NCBI RefSeq assembly: GCF_004193775.1
Contig: NC_041010.1
Coordinates: forward strand, 41,839,562-41,903,561
Direction of reading: 5' to 3'
DNA: 64,000 nt
Source: Glycine soja
Taxonomy: Eukaryota > Streptophyta > Magnoliopsida > Fabales > Fabaceae
Shown: piece after piece, positions 24,931 to 38,614 of the stretch
Layout of the letters: the number at the start of each line of letters is the position of its first letter
Position numbering within the stretch: position 1 is the stretch's first letter
Program-made: the position numbers and the translations under genes
Notes under the pieces: generated by a model
Told to the model about the DNA's origin: nothing
What the model saw: the letters and a program-made list of their open reading frames with translations, nothing else
Database searches by the model: none

Positions 24931-26041
24931 GATGTATTGGATTAGGATTTTAAAGAATTTTTAAAAGATTATTTTTTATAAAAAAAAATCTTGTAGAATT
25001 TATTTAAGATTTTTAAATGATATAAATAAGTTTTGTGACATTCAATTAACATTTTTAAATTTTTTAAGAAGTGCAACAAAATTTAGTGATATTGAATTAA
25101 GATTTTTTATAACTTAAAAAAATATTTTGATATCAAAAAAATATGTAAATTTCAATGGATAGATTTCATATGACTTTTGAGTATTAAAATAACTATCGAA
25201 TCATCACACTCGAACTCTTGAAATTTTGTTAGACTCTTTTATTTTTTTTATTAGTTAATGGATTTTTTTTCTTTTTTCATCACACATACTATCTTCTCTC
25301 TTCAATATCCAACACAAAAATGAAATCTACATTCAATTGAAAGTGGTACTTACCATTTGTCAAAAATAATATTTTTCAAGATATGTCATATATGTTTTTC
25401 CTATTCTTTTGAAACAAAAAAATGTCAAATATATTTCTTCCCTTTACAATTTATTTTTTAAATTAAATTAATATTTGTCTCATATGTCAAGTTGCATTCT
25501 GTCCCCCACCTACTTGACGCAATGTTTTTGTAATTGTCACCATTAATTTTGTAACATGTGTATCTCAATAATCCTCTTATAAATTTTGTACCCTCATCAC
25601 TCTCTTATATTGTGTACTTATTATTGCATCCCATTTAAATCTATTGTTCAAATCTAAAAGCAATAATAAGAAAATGTTATTGCAAAAAAAAATAGTATAG
25701 AATGATCTAAAGCTAAAATCAATTTAGCTATTAAAAGATAAAAAAATATATTGGTTTTACTTTTTTATCCAAACCTCGTCATTTCTTATCACTTTTTTTT
25801 CACTAACTCTTTAAAATTTAAATATGTTTTTAAAAATTCAAAGAATCCTTTTAATTTTTATAAATCTATAAAGTTCATATAAATCTTTTAAATTCGTATG
25901 ATATAAATCTATTAAAATTCAAACTATCATAAAAGTCTTGTAAAGAAATTTAATAAATTTTAATATTCCTACATAATTTTAAAAATCCACAAGACTTTTT
26001 TAATGTTAAAATAGTATTTTAAAATCTCAATCAAATACATC
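24931..26041. mobile_element. Non-autonomous DNA element with long imperfect inverted ends
   Basis: The left end starts GATGTATTGGATTAGGATTT. The reverse complement of the right end starts GATGTATTTGATTGAGATTT. The two ends stay alignable for about 70 bases, including a shared ATCTTGTAGAATTT / GTCTTGTGGATTTT block. The 1.1 kb interior is AT-rich with repeated TATAAATCTTTTAAATTC-like units toward the right and no reading frame. It resembles a MITE or deletion derivative of a DNA transposon; I cannot assign the superfamily. Confidence 0.65.
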
Positions 26042-26119
26042 ATTCTTAAACTTTATTTTCATTATTTTGGTATTAACTAATTTTAAGTTTTGAAATAGGT
26101 GCTTGTAATTAGGAAAATC

Positions 26120-26660
26120 TCCATTAATTGATGAAGTAAGTCATTAAGTCCAACTCGTTAAAAAATTATTGACTCAACAACCAAGTCAATTTAACAAATA
26201 TTTATTTCAAAACCAAAATTTGATAGGTATCAAAATAAATAAAAAAAATTAAGGTTAGGTACCAAAATCAAAACACTTTTATTTTATAGTATCAATAAGT
26301 TATTTAAGCCTAAAATAAAAGTTAATCACTGTTAAAATTGTTTAAGTGTCGTCGACGGCAAGGTCACCAAAGAAGTCGTAGGGTTCGAAGAGTATCTCGT
26401 TGGAAAAGAGGAAGAAGAAGGAAGTGGAACAAAGTATGGTGCAATGATGACAATAATTAAATTTTTTATTTTATACTTAAATAACTTTTTGGTACTTGTA
26501 AAATAGTGGTATTTTTGTTTTGGTACCTAGCATTTTTTTTTAGTATAATACAAAATTTTATTTTTGAAAAAGATACCTATGATGAATATTAGGTGTTTAT
26601 TGAGTCAATAATTTTTAAATGACATGAACTCGATAATGCAACACTTCATTAATCATATCA
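26120..26660. mobile_element. Fold-back element with a coding-like core
   Basis: The left arm (about 26122-26335) and the reverse complement of the right arm (about 26460-26655) share AAAAATTATTGACTCAA, GGTACCAAAA and AAGTTATTTAAG in the same order and spacing. The core between the arms is less AT-rich and is open on the plus strand from 26348 (VVDGKVTKEVVGFEEYLVG, then an acidic run). That composition looks like a captured host exon fragment, as in Pack-MULEs, but I cannot name the source gene. Confidence 0.55.
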
Positions 26661-28870
26661 TATAGAAGATTTCATAACGATAAACATCGATTTTCTTTTT
26701 CCTCTTATCCTCTCCATTTCTTCTCTCCACAGTTTTAAGTTAACAAACTCCTTACATCAATTAGACACACAAACCATGGAGAGGGGTGATTTGAGTTGAG
26801 GGAAACAATACCCATATCTTAGAAATCTAAACTTGAAGCTCTTTAGGTAAACCCATAACCCATAAAACTATATGATTATTTTTATGACATAATTTAGTAA
26901 TGGATTTTGTGCATGAGGCGTTGAAAATTTAATTATTAAGATTCATGTAGTTTCCTCAAAACTCTAAACATTATAAATTGGGGATTTTGTTTAACATGTT
27001 ATTTTCTTGTTACTTATTCAATTTTTTTGTTTGTTTTCCCACCTGATGTTTTCAATTTTTGTTTTGATACATGTTGTTAGCATTTGTTCATTAAGTGACA
27101 CATCATCACTATAATGTCATGACGGTCATATAATTGGCATGTGAGTCAACACTAACTTTAAATTTGAGATTGTGCAAAGAGAAAGTTACAAAATTAAACT
27201 AGAGATCATAGAGATATGCATGGAACAAAAACTCAAATACACATTAATCATAATTAATTAACATTATAACACCTCATTTCATTTTAATTCCTATCAACTA
27301 GAGAGTCCGTAAGAAACAAAAAATTAGAATCCAAGCATGTAATCTATAATTCCTTAAAATCTGATTTTTTAAAAATGGGAGTCCCTACGTGGATGTACTA
27401 ACACTGAAGTTATAAAACTAGTAATTGAAAAGAAGTGAGATTTGAGGATGAGACCGTGAAGGGGTGATGCGAAGAAGAAGAGGAGGGGCGCGAGGAGGCA
27501 GAGAAAGAGGACAACGAGAAGAGGGAAATGGGATCCCTTGGTTCCGTTGTTGTTGGATGGCATTGCAGATCTTAATCCATGTCTTGTCTCTTTGTGTTAG
27601 CTTCTATAGTTCTTTTTTTTTCTCTATCTCTCTCACACAGGCATTCACTCCCTTTCTCTCTCTCTATATATATATGTTCATCACTGAGTGCACGATCGTC
27701 GCCACCAAGATCAGAGGTGGTGGCTTTTCATTTCTCAAATATGAAGTTAACGTTGACTTAGCCGACGCTAACAACAATAAAATCGAAAACATCCGGTAGA
27801 AAAATAAAAATAAAAATTAAATAATTAACAATTTGAAAAATGAATATATCCTGGGTATAAAAAAATACATTCAAGTCATTTATTTTTTGCCATCAGATTC
27901 ATAGGAGGTTGAATAACGGACTTTCTAGGATTTTCTTATCTTATACATAAAACTGTTCATCATTTTTTAGGCCTCCATTGCATATATTGATTGTATTTTA
28001 TGTTGCTCCAATATAACGCAGATATAGGCACAGGACAAAGATAAGACAAATATAGGAGCAATTTCTTCAATTATGTGTTGAAGCCTTGTAGGTGATTCTA
28101 TCATATGGAATAAAAGGTACACATTGTACCTCCACGATGAATTGTATTTGGCTGCTAAAAAAAGGATAAATATAGGGATAATTTCTTTATTTTGAATTGT
28201 ATGTAATTCTATCATATGGACATGATAGTTATATAATTATGATATTTTAAGAAGTTACAATAATTATTATGCATTAACTATATTATTTCCAATTGAAGTA
28301 TTTGAATATATTTATGTCAAAGGCATAAGTCATGTTGTGTGGTTTTGAGACTTCATTTTTGGATTTTGATATACATATATACTTGATATGATTTTGAGTT
28401 ACCTGGTAATGAACTTATTATGACTTTGTGAGTTACCAGTCCCTTACGAACCGCTAGTACCCGTTCTAATCCAGTGACGCAGCCTCCACCCATTCTCGTA
28501 CTCCATAGCTCAGTACCCCAATCATCATTCGCCACATCATAAACCCGCACGCGAGAATCACGTGAGCTCTGTTACGGTTCCCACTTCGCACCGCACTGAA
28601 AGCAGCAGCATACCGACGCAAGGGTACGAACCGTAAATCAGAAGCAAGGAGAGGGTGAAGAGTAAAAATTCAATTTCAGTTACCTTTTTTCTATCAATTC
28701 CAAAACTATATCCCGCGTTACGAACAAGCCAGGTAGCCAGAAAAAAGGGAGAGAAGTGCGGTCTCTCACCGCACGCACTAGCACTGTCTCACTCTCTCAC
28801 TCTCTCACGCACGCATCATCTCAAACTTGTTCGCACTTTTTCACGGATCTGATCTAACTAAGTTCTCGCC
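26661..28870. other. Intergenic: upstream of SCAMP
   Basis: Mostly AT-rich. There is an arginine/glycine-like frame around 27464-27560 that seems fortuitous, and a CT-rich run with TATATATATATG at 27654-27678. From about 28430 base composition rises: CTCTCACTCTCTCAC repeats at 28786-28808 belong to the SCAMP promoter or 5' UTR. Confidence 0.5.
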
Positions 28871-31800
28871 ATGAATCGCCACCACGATCCCAATCCTTTC
28901 GAGGAAGAAGAAGTCAATCCTTTTTCGGTAATATAATCTCCCTGACTCTCTTTCCGTAGCTATATTTAGTTGTTTCTAAGATTTCTCACTCAGATCCAAC
29001 CTAGTTTTCGCCCTAAATTTTCGTTCCACCGTGTTAGTATAAATATGGAACTAATTAGGTAACTCGTCGTTTGATCTAGATCTGTGGTTTATTTGCGTCG
29101 TTATGTTTTCGTTTCGTTTTCTTGTTTGGCGGCAAACGCGGTTAATTGAGAAAGAGTGTTTGCTGAATCATAGTGTTTGTGCTAAATCAGCACCGACACG
29201 AGAAATAGGTGCTGAACTTAGTGTGGATGTTTGTGGAGGACTTGGATCTAGAGAATATGTAGGTTTGCGGTTTCGGTGTTTTCTGAGCTACGCAATTGAG
29301 TGGATTCGTGTATTGGAAAATGTGCGTTGCATGAAAGGGTTATTCGATACTTAGGGGTTGGGACACCATAATTGGAAAAAAGGTTAGATAATTGGAATTG
29401 GTCAAGGAGTGTGGTTTGTAACGATTGATGCAGTATAGTTTTTGTTTTGTGCGCTCAGTTGTGTGTATGTACAGCTGAGCAGCATAAGTTTACGTGGTGT
29501 GCTTGTCTGGACTTAGGACACGTATAGTCTAGAAGAAGTGTGAAGTGTTGATGTAGTTAAGTAGAACTTGCCAATACTTCTGCTGATGTGTTAAATGTGT
29601 CCTCTGTGAATTGTGAAATCCCTTGGACCAATGTTTTATCTAAGCAAATTATGTTATGGGCATTAAATTAACTAAACTAAATAATAGTTTAATAAAATCT
29701 CCACCTTGTGTTTGTAAATGTAAAAAAATGTTGCTCAAAAGTGTGGTTGTTTGACAGGTTTGGTAATTCTGCATTTCATTGAGTTTGCAGAGTGCTCTTT
29801 GTGAGTTTGCTTTCAATTGCTACATTGGCCGAATGTAATTTTACCGTTTACAACAGAATGTAACCGATGGATTGATTTGAGCTTCAGTTCAGAGTTAATT
29901 TAGCTGCATGTGTAATAACAAGAGATATTTAACTAATTCAAACCTTGTTAATTCTGACAAACTAACTTTAATGTCTAGTTATACAACACACTTATTGAAA
30001 TAAGGTGGTCATTATAATTGTCATCTCTAGTGCAAATTGCTAGTTTTGAGAGCCTTGGTATTTGATGCTTTATTGGTTAATTTAAGTCATGGTGTGGGTT
30101 TTTTTTCCATTCTATTTGTTCTTCCAGAATGGTGGTGCTGCTCCTGCATCCAAATCACGTATTCCACCATTAGCATCTCAGCCACTGGGCTTTGGTCAAA
30201 GGCATGATGCTACAGTTGATATTCCTTTGGATACTACAAATGTAATGTCATCGCTAATTCAGGGACTTCCCCTTATGACTGTAAGATGCTTTTTGGAGTG
30301 GCTGATTTTATTCTCCATGATATTTATATAGGACTCCAAGAAAAGAGGTCAAGAGCTAGCTGCTTGGGAAGCGGATTTAAAACGGAAAGAGAAGGTTTAT
30401 TTTACAATTTAAGCATTCTTTTTGTTGATTTTATTGTCATCATCAACAGTGATATACCTATATTTTCTTAACTGCCTGAATGTATAAGTTCTTGCTCCTG
30501 CCACCGTTAATTGTATCCTTGGCTTTTTGTTGATTTCGTGACTCTTTAAAAATCATCTGTAGGAAATAAAAAGAAGAGAAGAGGCTGTTTCTAGAGGTGA
30601 ATGATGAGACCATTCCATGCTGCTTCAATTAAGTGTTTTTCATTGAATCTCTATATTTTTGCTGGGTCAATAACATATTTTTCTTGTTTAAAAAATAAAT
30701 GTGCTTATCAGCTGGTGTTCCTGTTGATGATAAGAATTGGCCTCCAATTTTCCCAATCATTCATCATGATATTGCCAATGAGATACCGGTTCATGCTCAG
30801 AGGCTGCAATATTTGGCCTTTGCAAGTTGGTTAGGTATGATTGCTTAAATACTATTTATTTATTCGTCATTCATTTATTCATTATTTGGTTGGTTGATTA
30901 CTTGATTGTTGTTTCAAATTTAATTTATTATCATGTGTCTTGGTTTAGTTAGTATTTAGTAACTGCTTGCAGTTCTCTGCCAAAACAAAGGGTATAATAT
31001 AAGCGATTATCATAATCAAAATTTTGGGCAATGTTTGGATGGCATAGAATGGGATAGGATAGAATGAAATAAAATTACCAAGGTAGTTGAACTTAAGATT
31101 ATACTTGGGATCTGGAAGGGTCACAGGATTGTAAATTGTAGGATCATAACATGGGTCTTAACTCTTAAGATCCTACAAAACCTATAGAACTCATATATAT
31201 GCATATAAAATTGTGTAAATAATAAAAAACCCTTAAATCACACTTTAAATACTTAATAAAACTTTTAAGTTTATAACCATAAGAAGAAAGCAAGTCAACC
31301 AAGTCATAGTAAGTCATAAGTGATAAAGCAAAAACAACTTAAGGTAGTAGGCAGTAACCTAGTAGTCTAGCACATAATACCAACTTAAGAGTGCGTTTTG
31401 TAAAGATTAAAAAAAACTCTTTTGGTGTTGTAAAGATTAAAAAAAAAACTTTTGGTGTTGTAAAGATTAAAAAAAAACTCTTTTGGTGTAGTTATCTAGT
31501 TTCTACATAACTTCTTTATTAAGTATATTAAAGGTGTTGCCTTGTGGAAATTTGTTTCATAGGGTATCTAATCACATCCCCCTTTAACTTCACACACACA
31601 CACACACACAAACACTCCCTGTAGAGCTTCCTTTTTTTTCATGTCGTCCGCTCCATCATAAACTTGTATGTATCTAATTATTTTCCTTCCATCTATGGAG
31701 TGATATCTTTGCAGGAATTGTTCTCTGCCTAGTTTTTAATGTAGTTGCTGTGACTGTCTGTTGGATCAGAGGCGGCGGTGAGCTCATTCTTCTAAACTTG

Positions 31801-34235
31801 GAAATACTTCCAACTGTTTAGTTTATTGATTGATTTGGACCTTACTGTAAAGCTTACAATGTACAGGTGTTAAAATTTTTTTCCTTGCGGTTATATATGG
31901 TCTACTTGGTGTTCCCCTTTCATATGTTCTTTGGTACAGACCCCTCTATCGTGCTATGAGGTCAGCTATGTTTTTCCTCCTAAGTCCCTGAACCTATCCA
32001 AACACCATTGTTTTAGGTCTAGTATGGAGTCTCTTTTAGTTACGGGCAGGAGAGACATAAATTAGTGTATGTTTGTGAAAGATTTATTTCCCAGGATATA
32101 ATTGCTTATTTTTTAAATCTCCGGAAATTGATAAGAGAAGTGATTATTTCTCTAAATAATCTGAACTAAAGTGCACAGCTGATTGTGCACAATGGTTTTT
32201 GCTCATGATTGTTTCTTATATGCAGGACGGATAGTGCACTGAAGTTTGGTTGGTTTTTCATGTTCTACTTGGTATGTTAATCTACTACATTATACTGGCT
32301 TAATACTACTGAACTAGTGTCTTATTAATTACTGTGGCTTGATGCAGCTTCATATTGGATTTTGCATCTTTGCTGCAATTGCGCCTCCAATTGTTTTTCA
32401 TGGAAAATCATTAACGTAAGTTCTACAAATTGTATTACATAGTTTACTTGAATTCCATGAAGTTTTTGGTCTTTTTATCGGGTTGGTATTGGGTGTGTAA
32501 TTTTTTATTATTATATATGGTTTAAAAGCCAAGTGACCTCAAGGAGGAAAATTTTAAAAACTTGTGTTCCAAGACTGTGCTGGTTTGTACTAGTGATAGG
32601 CTTTTTCTTAGTATAATGGGGGGAACTTTACTATAATTGGATGTTTTGAAACCAAAAGTTCCTTTACCAGTTTGTTTAGAAAAAAGTTCTTTATAAGGCA
32701 CAAGAATGTAAGAGAATGATAGGATCCTTGTAAGTGTTTTTGAGCTTTGGATGATCACTTTTATTTATTTATTTATTATGTAGGCATATGCAACATATGA
32801 AACATTATAGTGTGGTTATATGTTTATTGATATTTTGTCATATCATCCAAATTGAGGTGGGGAGGAAAAATTGCTGGGGAGGAAAAATTGCTGGGGGTTT
32901 AATTTTTTTATTTTTACATTCTTCATAAATTTATTAAATTTATCAAAAGGTAGTTCCGTAGTTGGATGACATTTTGTGCTGTTATTTTATGTCAGCCTTT
33001 TGCTTAGTCGTATGTATTAGTAAATGTATTAAATAAGTATAAGTATACATTTCTTTTTAGTTAAATTTCAATTAATTCATTTGAAATTGCAGGGGCATCC
33101 TTGCTGCAATTGATGTCTTCTCAGACCATGTATTGGTTGGGGTAAGTTGTATTCTATGTACGCATACCAATTATTTTCTTGTTAGGTGAAATTATTGTCT
33201 CTGTTTTAAAATAATCATCATTTAATATTAATGAGCCACGAGCAATTTATTTTCTAAGGTTTCAACTGATATGGTAAGTTTTTTGTTTGCCAAATATATT
33301 GCACAGAATAGTTAGAAGCTTTTCTATTCATGCATTGCTCTTGAATATTGTCATTTCACAAATGAGGTTCTTTTACTTTAGGAGTATCTGGTTACCAAAT
33401 TCTGATGTTATGGATTTATATATTTATAATAATAATAATTTTAAAGTAAATAGACATGAAGGCTATTAATCTTCTCAAGCTGATTACCCCTTCCTCCTAT
33501 AAAATTATGATCTTATGTTCAAATCAATTGCAATAAGTGTCATGGGGAGTTGGAGACAGTTGAAGCTAATGTTGATTTTGGTTGACTTTGTCTGAGAAAC
33601 CAAAGAAAATGATAATCAAGGGACTAATTGTGAGGACCTTTCATTGGACGAAGGGATGTAAAATTTGTGGGAATTGGACTTTTATGGAAATAGATTGTGT
33701 GCTGCTCTGCTTCTATAAAGGCATGAGTGCTGTGGGCTTGCTGTTGTATTATGTTTTCAGCAAAATCACAACAATCTGGATGCCCTGAGCCATCCGACGA
33801 TAGGTGGAAAAATATTTGATCACATTTAGCAACTTGTTGAAGTAGCTGGAAAAATGAAAATTTCCTAACCCTTTGTTAATTTGAATTTTTAGTTTATAGT
33901 GTAGGGTAAATCAAGTTTCATAACCTTTTCCCTTTGCTTACTTGTTTGGATCCAATCCATGTTTTATATTCATGCAGATATTCTATTTGATTGGATTTGG
34001 CATGTTTTGCTTGGAGGCTCTTCTAAGCTTATGGGTGCTTCAGGTGAGGGACATTTTCATCGATTTGAATTTTTATATTGTCAAACAGTAGCTTTTTGTG
34101 CATGCTTTTGCTTCATCACCATCGACTTGCCCGTAAATTATTTTATAATGCGTGTTTAACATTATTGCTTCATGATTGTTTCCTTTTCTTTTGTGTGTGC
34201 AGAAAATATACATGTACTTCCGGGGGCATAAGTGA
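28871..34235 (+). CDS. Secretory carrier-associated membrane protein (SCAMP)
   Basis: Twelve exons: 28871-28927, 30128-30241, 30332-30394, 30563-30596, 30712-30834, 31715-31777, 31867-31960, 32226-32271, 32348-32415, 33093-33141, 33978-34043 and 34203-34235. They join without a break into 269 residues. The cytosolic N-terminus carries two NPF motifs ([13 protein letters not shown]), which bind EH-domain endocytic proteins. A charged helix follows ([19 protein letters not shown], then REEAVSR). Four membrane spans lie at about 125-150, 153-175, 187-213 and 237-258, with the family's conserved W/P segment ([20 protein letters not shown]) just before the first. SCAMPs cycle between the trans-Golgi/early endosome and plasma membrane and act in exo- and endocytosis. 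The 1.2 kb first intron is normal for a plant gene with a tiny first exon. Confidence 0.95.
31399..31489. repeat. Three tandem copies of a 30-base unit
   Basis: TAAAGATTAA followed by an A-run and CTTTTGGTGTTG recurs at 31401, 31431 and 31461, inside the fifth intron of the SCAMP gene. A (CA)n tract lies nearby at about 31591-31612. Confidence 0.85.
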
Positions 34236-35959
34236 GACTGTTCTCTTCTGGATTTTGATCCGACGGCTTTTATAATGTCAATCACTTCACAATGTGGCTT
34301 AGCATATTCTTTTTGTCTATCCTCATTTTCTCATACAATATCTTGGTGTGATATTGGTCTTGTTCTTTGTAGTTACCAGGGTTTAGTTTGTATCAGGGTT
34401 TAGTTTGTTTGTACCATACTGTGTAATGAATTCTGTGAAGTTCAGTATCTCTTCTAGAGTGTTTCGCTCCAGTGAAAAGAAAATATGCTTTCGATAAGCA
34501 GACATGTAGTGGATTTCCATTGAAGTATTATTGTATGGTATTGCAGTTGTGATGCGCCTCAAAAAAGCTAGTCCTCTAGACAAGAAAAAAAAAATACAAA
34601 AATTCACTAGCATACGTTGTGAATGACCCGGGATTATTTCTTTTTGAAGCGGTGTGATTACTGAAATGAGCGCAGTGTCTAATTCCATTCACATGACTCA
34701 GCATCGGATTTTGCTATCTATAAACCGTGTCAAGTGTTATCAGTATATATGTATAGGTGATCCTATTTAATCACCCAAGTAAACTTAAATTTTTTTTCAA
34801 CTCGCATTATTATATCAAGAACAAATTAACTTAATTATTTTATAAAAATCTAAAATAAACAGAATTTTAAATTCATTCATGGAATCTTTCGTAAGCAATT
34901 TTCTGATATGAAAGTATGGGTTGTTGGACAATAAATTATTATTAATTATTTACGTTGTAGGGGATGGGTTGACGAGCTTCCACTTGCCTCCTCTATATTT
35001 TCATCCGTGTTTATTTAAGAAATGCTTGTCATTACTAAAAGATACTACTGTAGCTTAAGTTTTTCACATTCTATTCACGATGAAATATTCCTGCGATTAG
35101 ATTCACTTAAAAATTTTGTTTATGTTTCTTCTCAATATTTAATCATTAAATCCATTTCATGTGTATTTTTTTATATTTATATTTCTGTTCTTTTCCTTTG
35201 TTTACTAATGATTTTTCGCTGTAACAAACCATTGTAAAACAAAAATTGAATAAGCAAGCGAGCTGGATTTCACCGGCCATACCGGCAAATGGGATCCGAC
35301 TTTTGTGGCTTGTAGGATAGCATCACGCTGTTTACAAAAGTTGACTCTTTTTGACATTCTTACCTCATGATAAACACATACTTTGATTTTTAAGGTTTCC
35401 TATTAGTAAATTATTTGCAAGTTTCATGTATTCAGATAATCAACTTGAGAAGATTATTTGCTCATCATTTTCCACCTTTAATTCTATTTTTTAAGCAAAC
35501 AAGCTGAAATCACTAGATGAAATATTGAAAATGTAAAGCTACCCTGTCTCAAAATACAAATTAGATTCAAAAGATCTTGAGAAATACAAAGGAGAAAAGG
35601 AATATTGAACAAATGTGAAAAAATTTCATATTGTCATCACGAATAATGGTTGCGTGTATAAGTGACTCTGGTGGCTCAAGGAGTAGTGATGGTTGTGCAA
35701 GGGAGTGACAATGGTTGTGTCAGGAAACAACAATGGTTGTGTGAGCGGGCAACAATGGTGGCTCGAGGGGCTATCATGTTTGCAAGGGAGCGACACTGGT
35801 GGCTTGAGGGGCGGCCATGGTTGTGTCAGGGAGCAACGATCATGACAAGACTTATGGATTTGACATGTATTTTTTGTCATTGCAGGTTCAAATAATGATA
35901 TTATTGTGTTAAATGTATCTAATGTGTTTAATGAAATTTTTTAGGATATGCACTCACGG
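34236..35959. other. Intergenic downstream of SCAMP
   Basis: Begins with the SCAMP 3' UTR. At 35655-35850 degenerate short units recur (GGTTGTG.CAAGGGAG.GACAATGG / TGGCTCGAGGGG types), making both strands open for about 80 codons by chance. No gene is recognised. Confidence 0.5.
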
Positions 35960-36405
35960 TGTAATACATAGTGAATGAAACCCAATATGATATTATGAGA
36001 TACTATCTAGTGAATGACATTTATTCAGACTTTATTATATTTGTGAAGACCATTTTAATGTCACAAGGAGAAAAGAGAAAATTATTTGCACAATGACAAG
36101 AATCAGTAAGAAAAGATGTAAAGCGTGCATTTGGAGGTCTCCAATCTTGTTTCGCTATCATATGTGGTCCATCACGTTTCTGAGATGCTTATACATTGAA
36201 GAATATAATTTATGCATGTATCATATTGCATAATATGATTATTGAAAAAGAACAACACACGTATCAAAATCATATTGATTATGATAATAAAGATAATGAC
36301 ATGTTGACAAATGAAATATCTTTGAGTGTTCATCCCGATTTCATATCAACATACTCTCAAAGAAGAGTAAATGTTCATGATAGAGGAAAACATCATCAAC
36401 TTTAG
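35960..36405 (+). pseudogene. PIF/Harbinger-type transposase relic
   Basis: Reads as the C-terminal half of a DDE transposase of the PIF/Harbinger (HARBI1/ALP1-like) family: NETQYDIMRYYL, then SQGEKRKLFAQ, then SVRKDVKRAFGGLQSCFAII, then TLKNIIYACIILHNMIIE, which is the family's RAFG.LQ.RFAI and LHNMI signature. A TGA interrupts it after KLFAQ and another TGA stands where the usual tryptophan follows the GPSRF segment. The N-terminal half and any terminal repeats were not found. It is inactive, an old insertion. Confidence 0.85.
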
Positions 36406-38614
36406 ATAGATTTGGTCGAGCATATTTAAGAACATTTTGAAAAATAAAATAATGAAAATTAATTTTGTGTAACATTACATATTTTCCATCATTGTGTATT
36501 TTTTTTATGTTTTCAATGTCTTTGGGTTTAATTATCTGTTATTATGTAATGTTCATTGTTTTTTAATTGAATAATATTATGTATTGTGAATTTTTCATTA
36601 TTTTTAACTTATTATAAAAAAATTAATAGAGTAATTTTTTTTATCATTTCTTAATATTTAATATTTTTATACGTAATGATTCAAAAATTAAATTAATTAT
36701 TTTATTTGAGTCATAATTAAGTTAAAATAAAAAGACATCATTTTGTTGACTCAAATTTACGTTAAATAATTTCCTTTTCTTCCAAACCACGCTGTTGTTG
36801 GCACCTTGAAACAGCAGTTTGAGTTCCCGTACCTACGTAAAGGCCTTAGTGCATGAAATGGGATAACCCCCAATCCAAATGTTGCAAAAGCCAAGCATGC
36901 TGTCGATTTAACAAGTACTAAACCCACTGGTTCTAGATCAAAACAACAACCTTCTTCATGTTCTATTTAAACATATAATAATATTCTCCTCGGGAACGTG
37001 TAAATATATTATTTGTGGACTATACTACTTGGATGTTGTTCATACTAAACTTTTTTGCGTAGTATATATATTGAGGTGTCATTTTTATAATAATTTCCAC
37101 ATTCGCGTGTGGGAGATGAGGCAATATGCCCAAACCATTGTCCTTTGGTGGTGAACGCCAATGGTTTAGTTTACGTAGTTACAATTCAAAATGTTTTTAA
37201 ATTTGAGAGGCACTTTTAGAACTCCGATTCATTCTAAACCTTGCATTTTAAACAACCCAAAAGTTAAACTTGAGCACTACCTCTTAAATTTTAATTTGGT
37301 GCGAGCACAACGGCCAAACAAGTCGCCTAAGTCTTTCTAAATATATAATTATGTTGATTTTGAGTAAAGATAATTGACTTCGATTGGAATGTCGTAAAAG
37401 GACCATGGCATGCAAGTGTCGTCGGCGTGCGTGTGCAAGTGACGAAAATTGTTTTTTTTAAGCTTTGAAAGTCAAAGGCATATTGGTTTGGTGGAAAATG
37501 ACCAGAATATAAACTAATTGGTATAATTGAACTGAAACAAGTTTGTAAACCTTTTGCTGAAGAAGAATCGATTTAACGAGCATACATAATATATTCCAAC
37601 TATGATGGAACATCACATTCTTATAAATAGTTCCAGAATAATTAAATTACCTAACAGTAACAGTTTCATAAACTTATTGAACACATTTAAACTTATTCTA
37701 TATATATGGCTATTTGACCGGGGTCAGGTTATAGGCAGGCGCTTTAGTACCTAATTATGTTTGGGTTATGATATGAAAATAATGTAAAAGGTGAAAGATA
37801 TACAAAGACAACTAATATATTAAAAGAGAGTATATAAATGGGATTCACGCAAAAAATTAAAATAAAAGAATCAAGATATATAAAATGAAAATGAAAAGGT
37901 ATGATTTTATAATTATTTTAAGATGACATATATGTTTATTGAATGAAACTAATCACGTCATATCTTATTAGCTAGGAAAGATCAAATTGAAAATAAATTC
38001 TTTCTTCTTGAATAAGTGTTTATTTGTAAAAGAAAATATTAAAAAAATAAAATTTGTTAATATATTGCCAGTTTAGTTTTAATGAATTAAGTGATTGGCA
38101 ATAACCTTTTTTTTTTAAGCTACCTTCGACGTGCAATTGTGTATTGGAGATGGATACCGTGGCCATGAGACCCCTTTAGCAGAAGAAGGCTGAGAAGCAC
38201 ACATATTAGTGATATTATTACATTACATTCACTGTAAGCAGTATTTGACCATGTGGTTCTTACTGGCAATCAAACTAAATTTCACGTTGGTGGTTATTAT
38301 TATGGGGCATATGCTTTTATATATACCTCACGACCTAACCCTCCACATCTTGTAGTGAGAGTGTCGAAAGGAAGAAACATATGTGGTCCTTGATCAAACA
38401 TGGTCTCTTACAAGTTCCAATAGCAAGACTTCACATAATTCACACATACATACGTATTGATCTAAAATAAGAAAGCGAAAAAAGGGACATTTACACACAT
38501 AACAAGGACTAGTATAGTCCAAGAGACCAAGATAGAATTGGATGGCATACACTCCCTTTGAAATCTACTTCACTTCACACCCCTAATCCCTCATCTTCAA
38601 AGAGCCACCAGATT

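Noticed and set aside
27464..27799. Arg/Gly-rich frame upstream of SCAMP
   Set aside because: Low-complexity GA/CT runs produce it; no conserved features and no splice context.
35626..35880. 84-codon minus-strand frame
   Set aside because: Product of the short-period repeat; the opposite strand is equally open.
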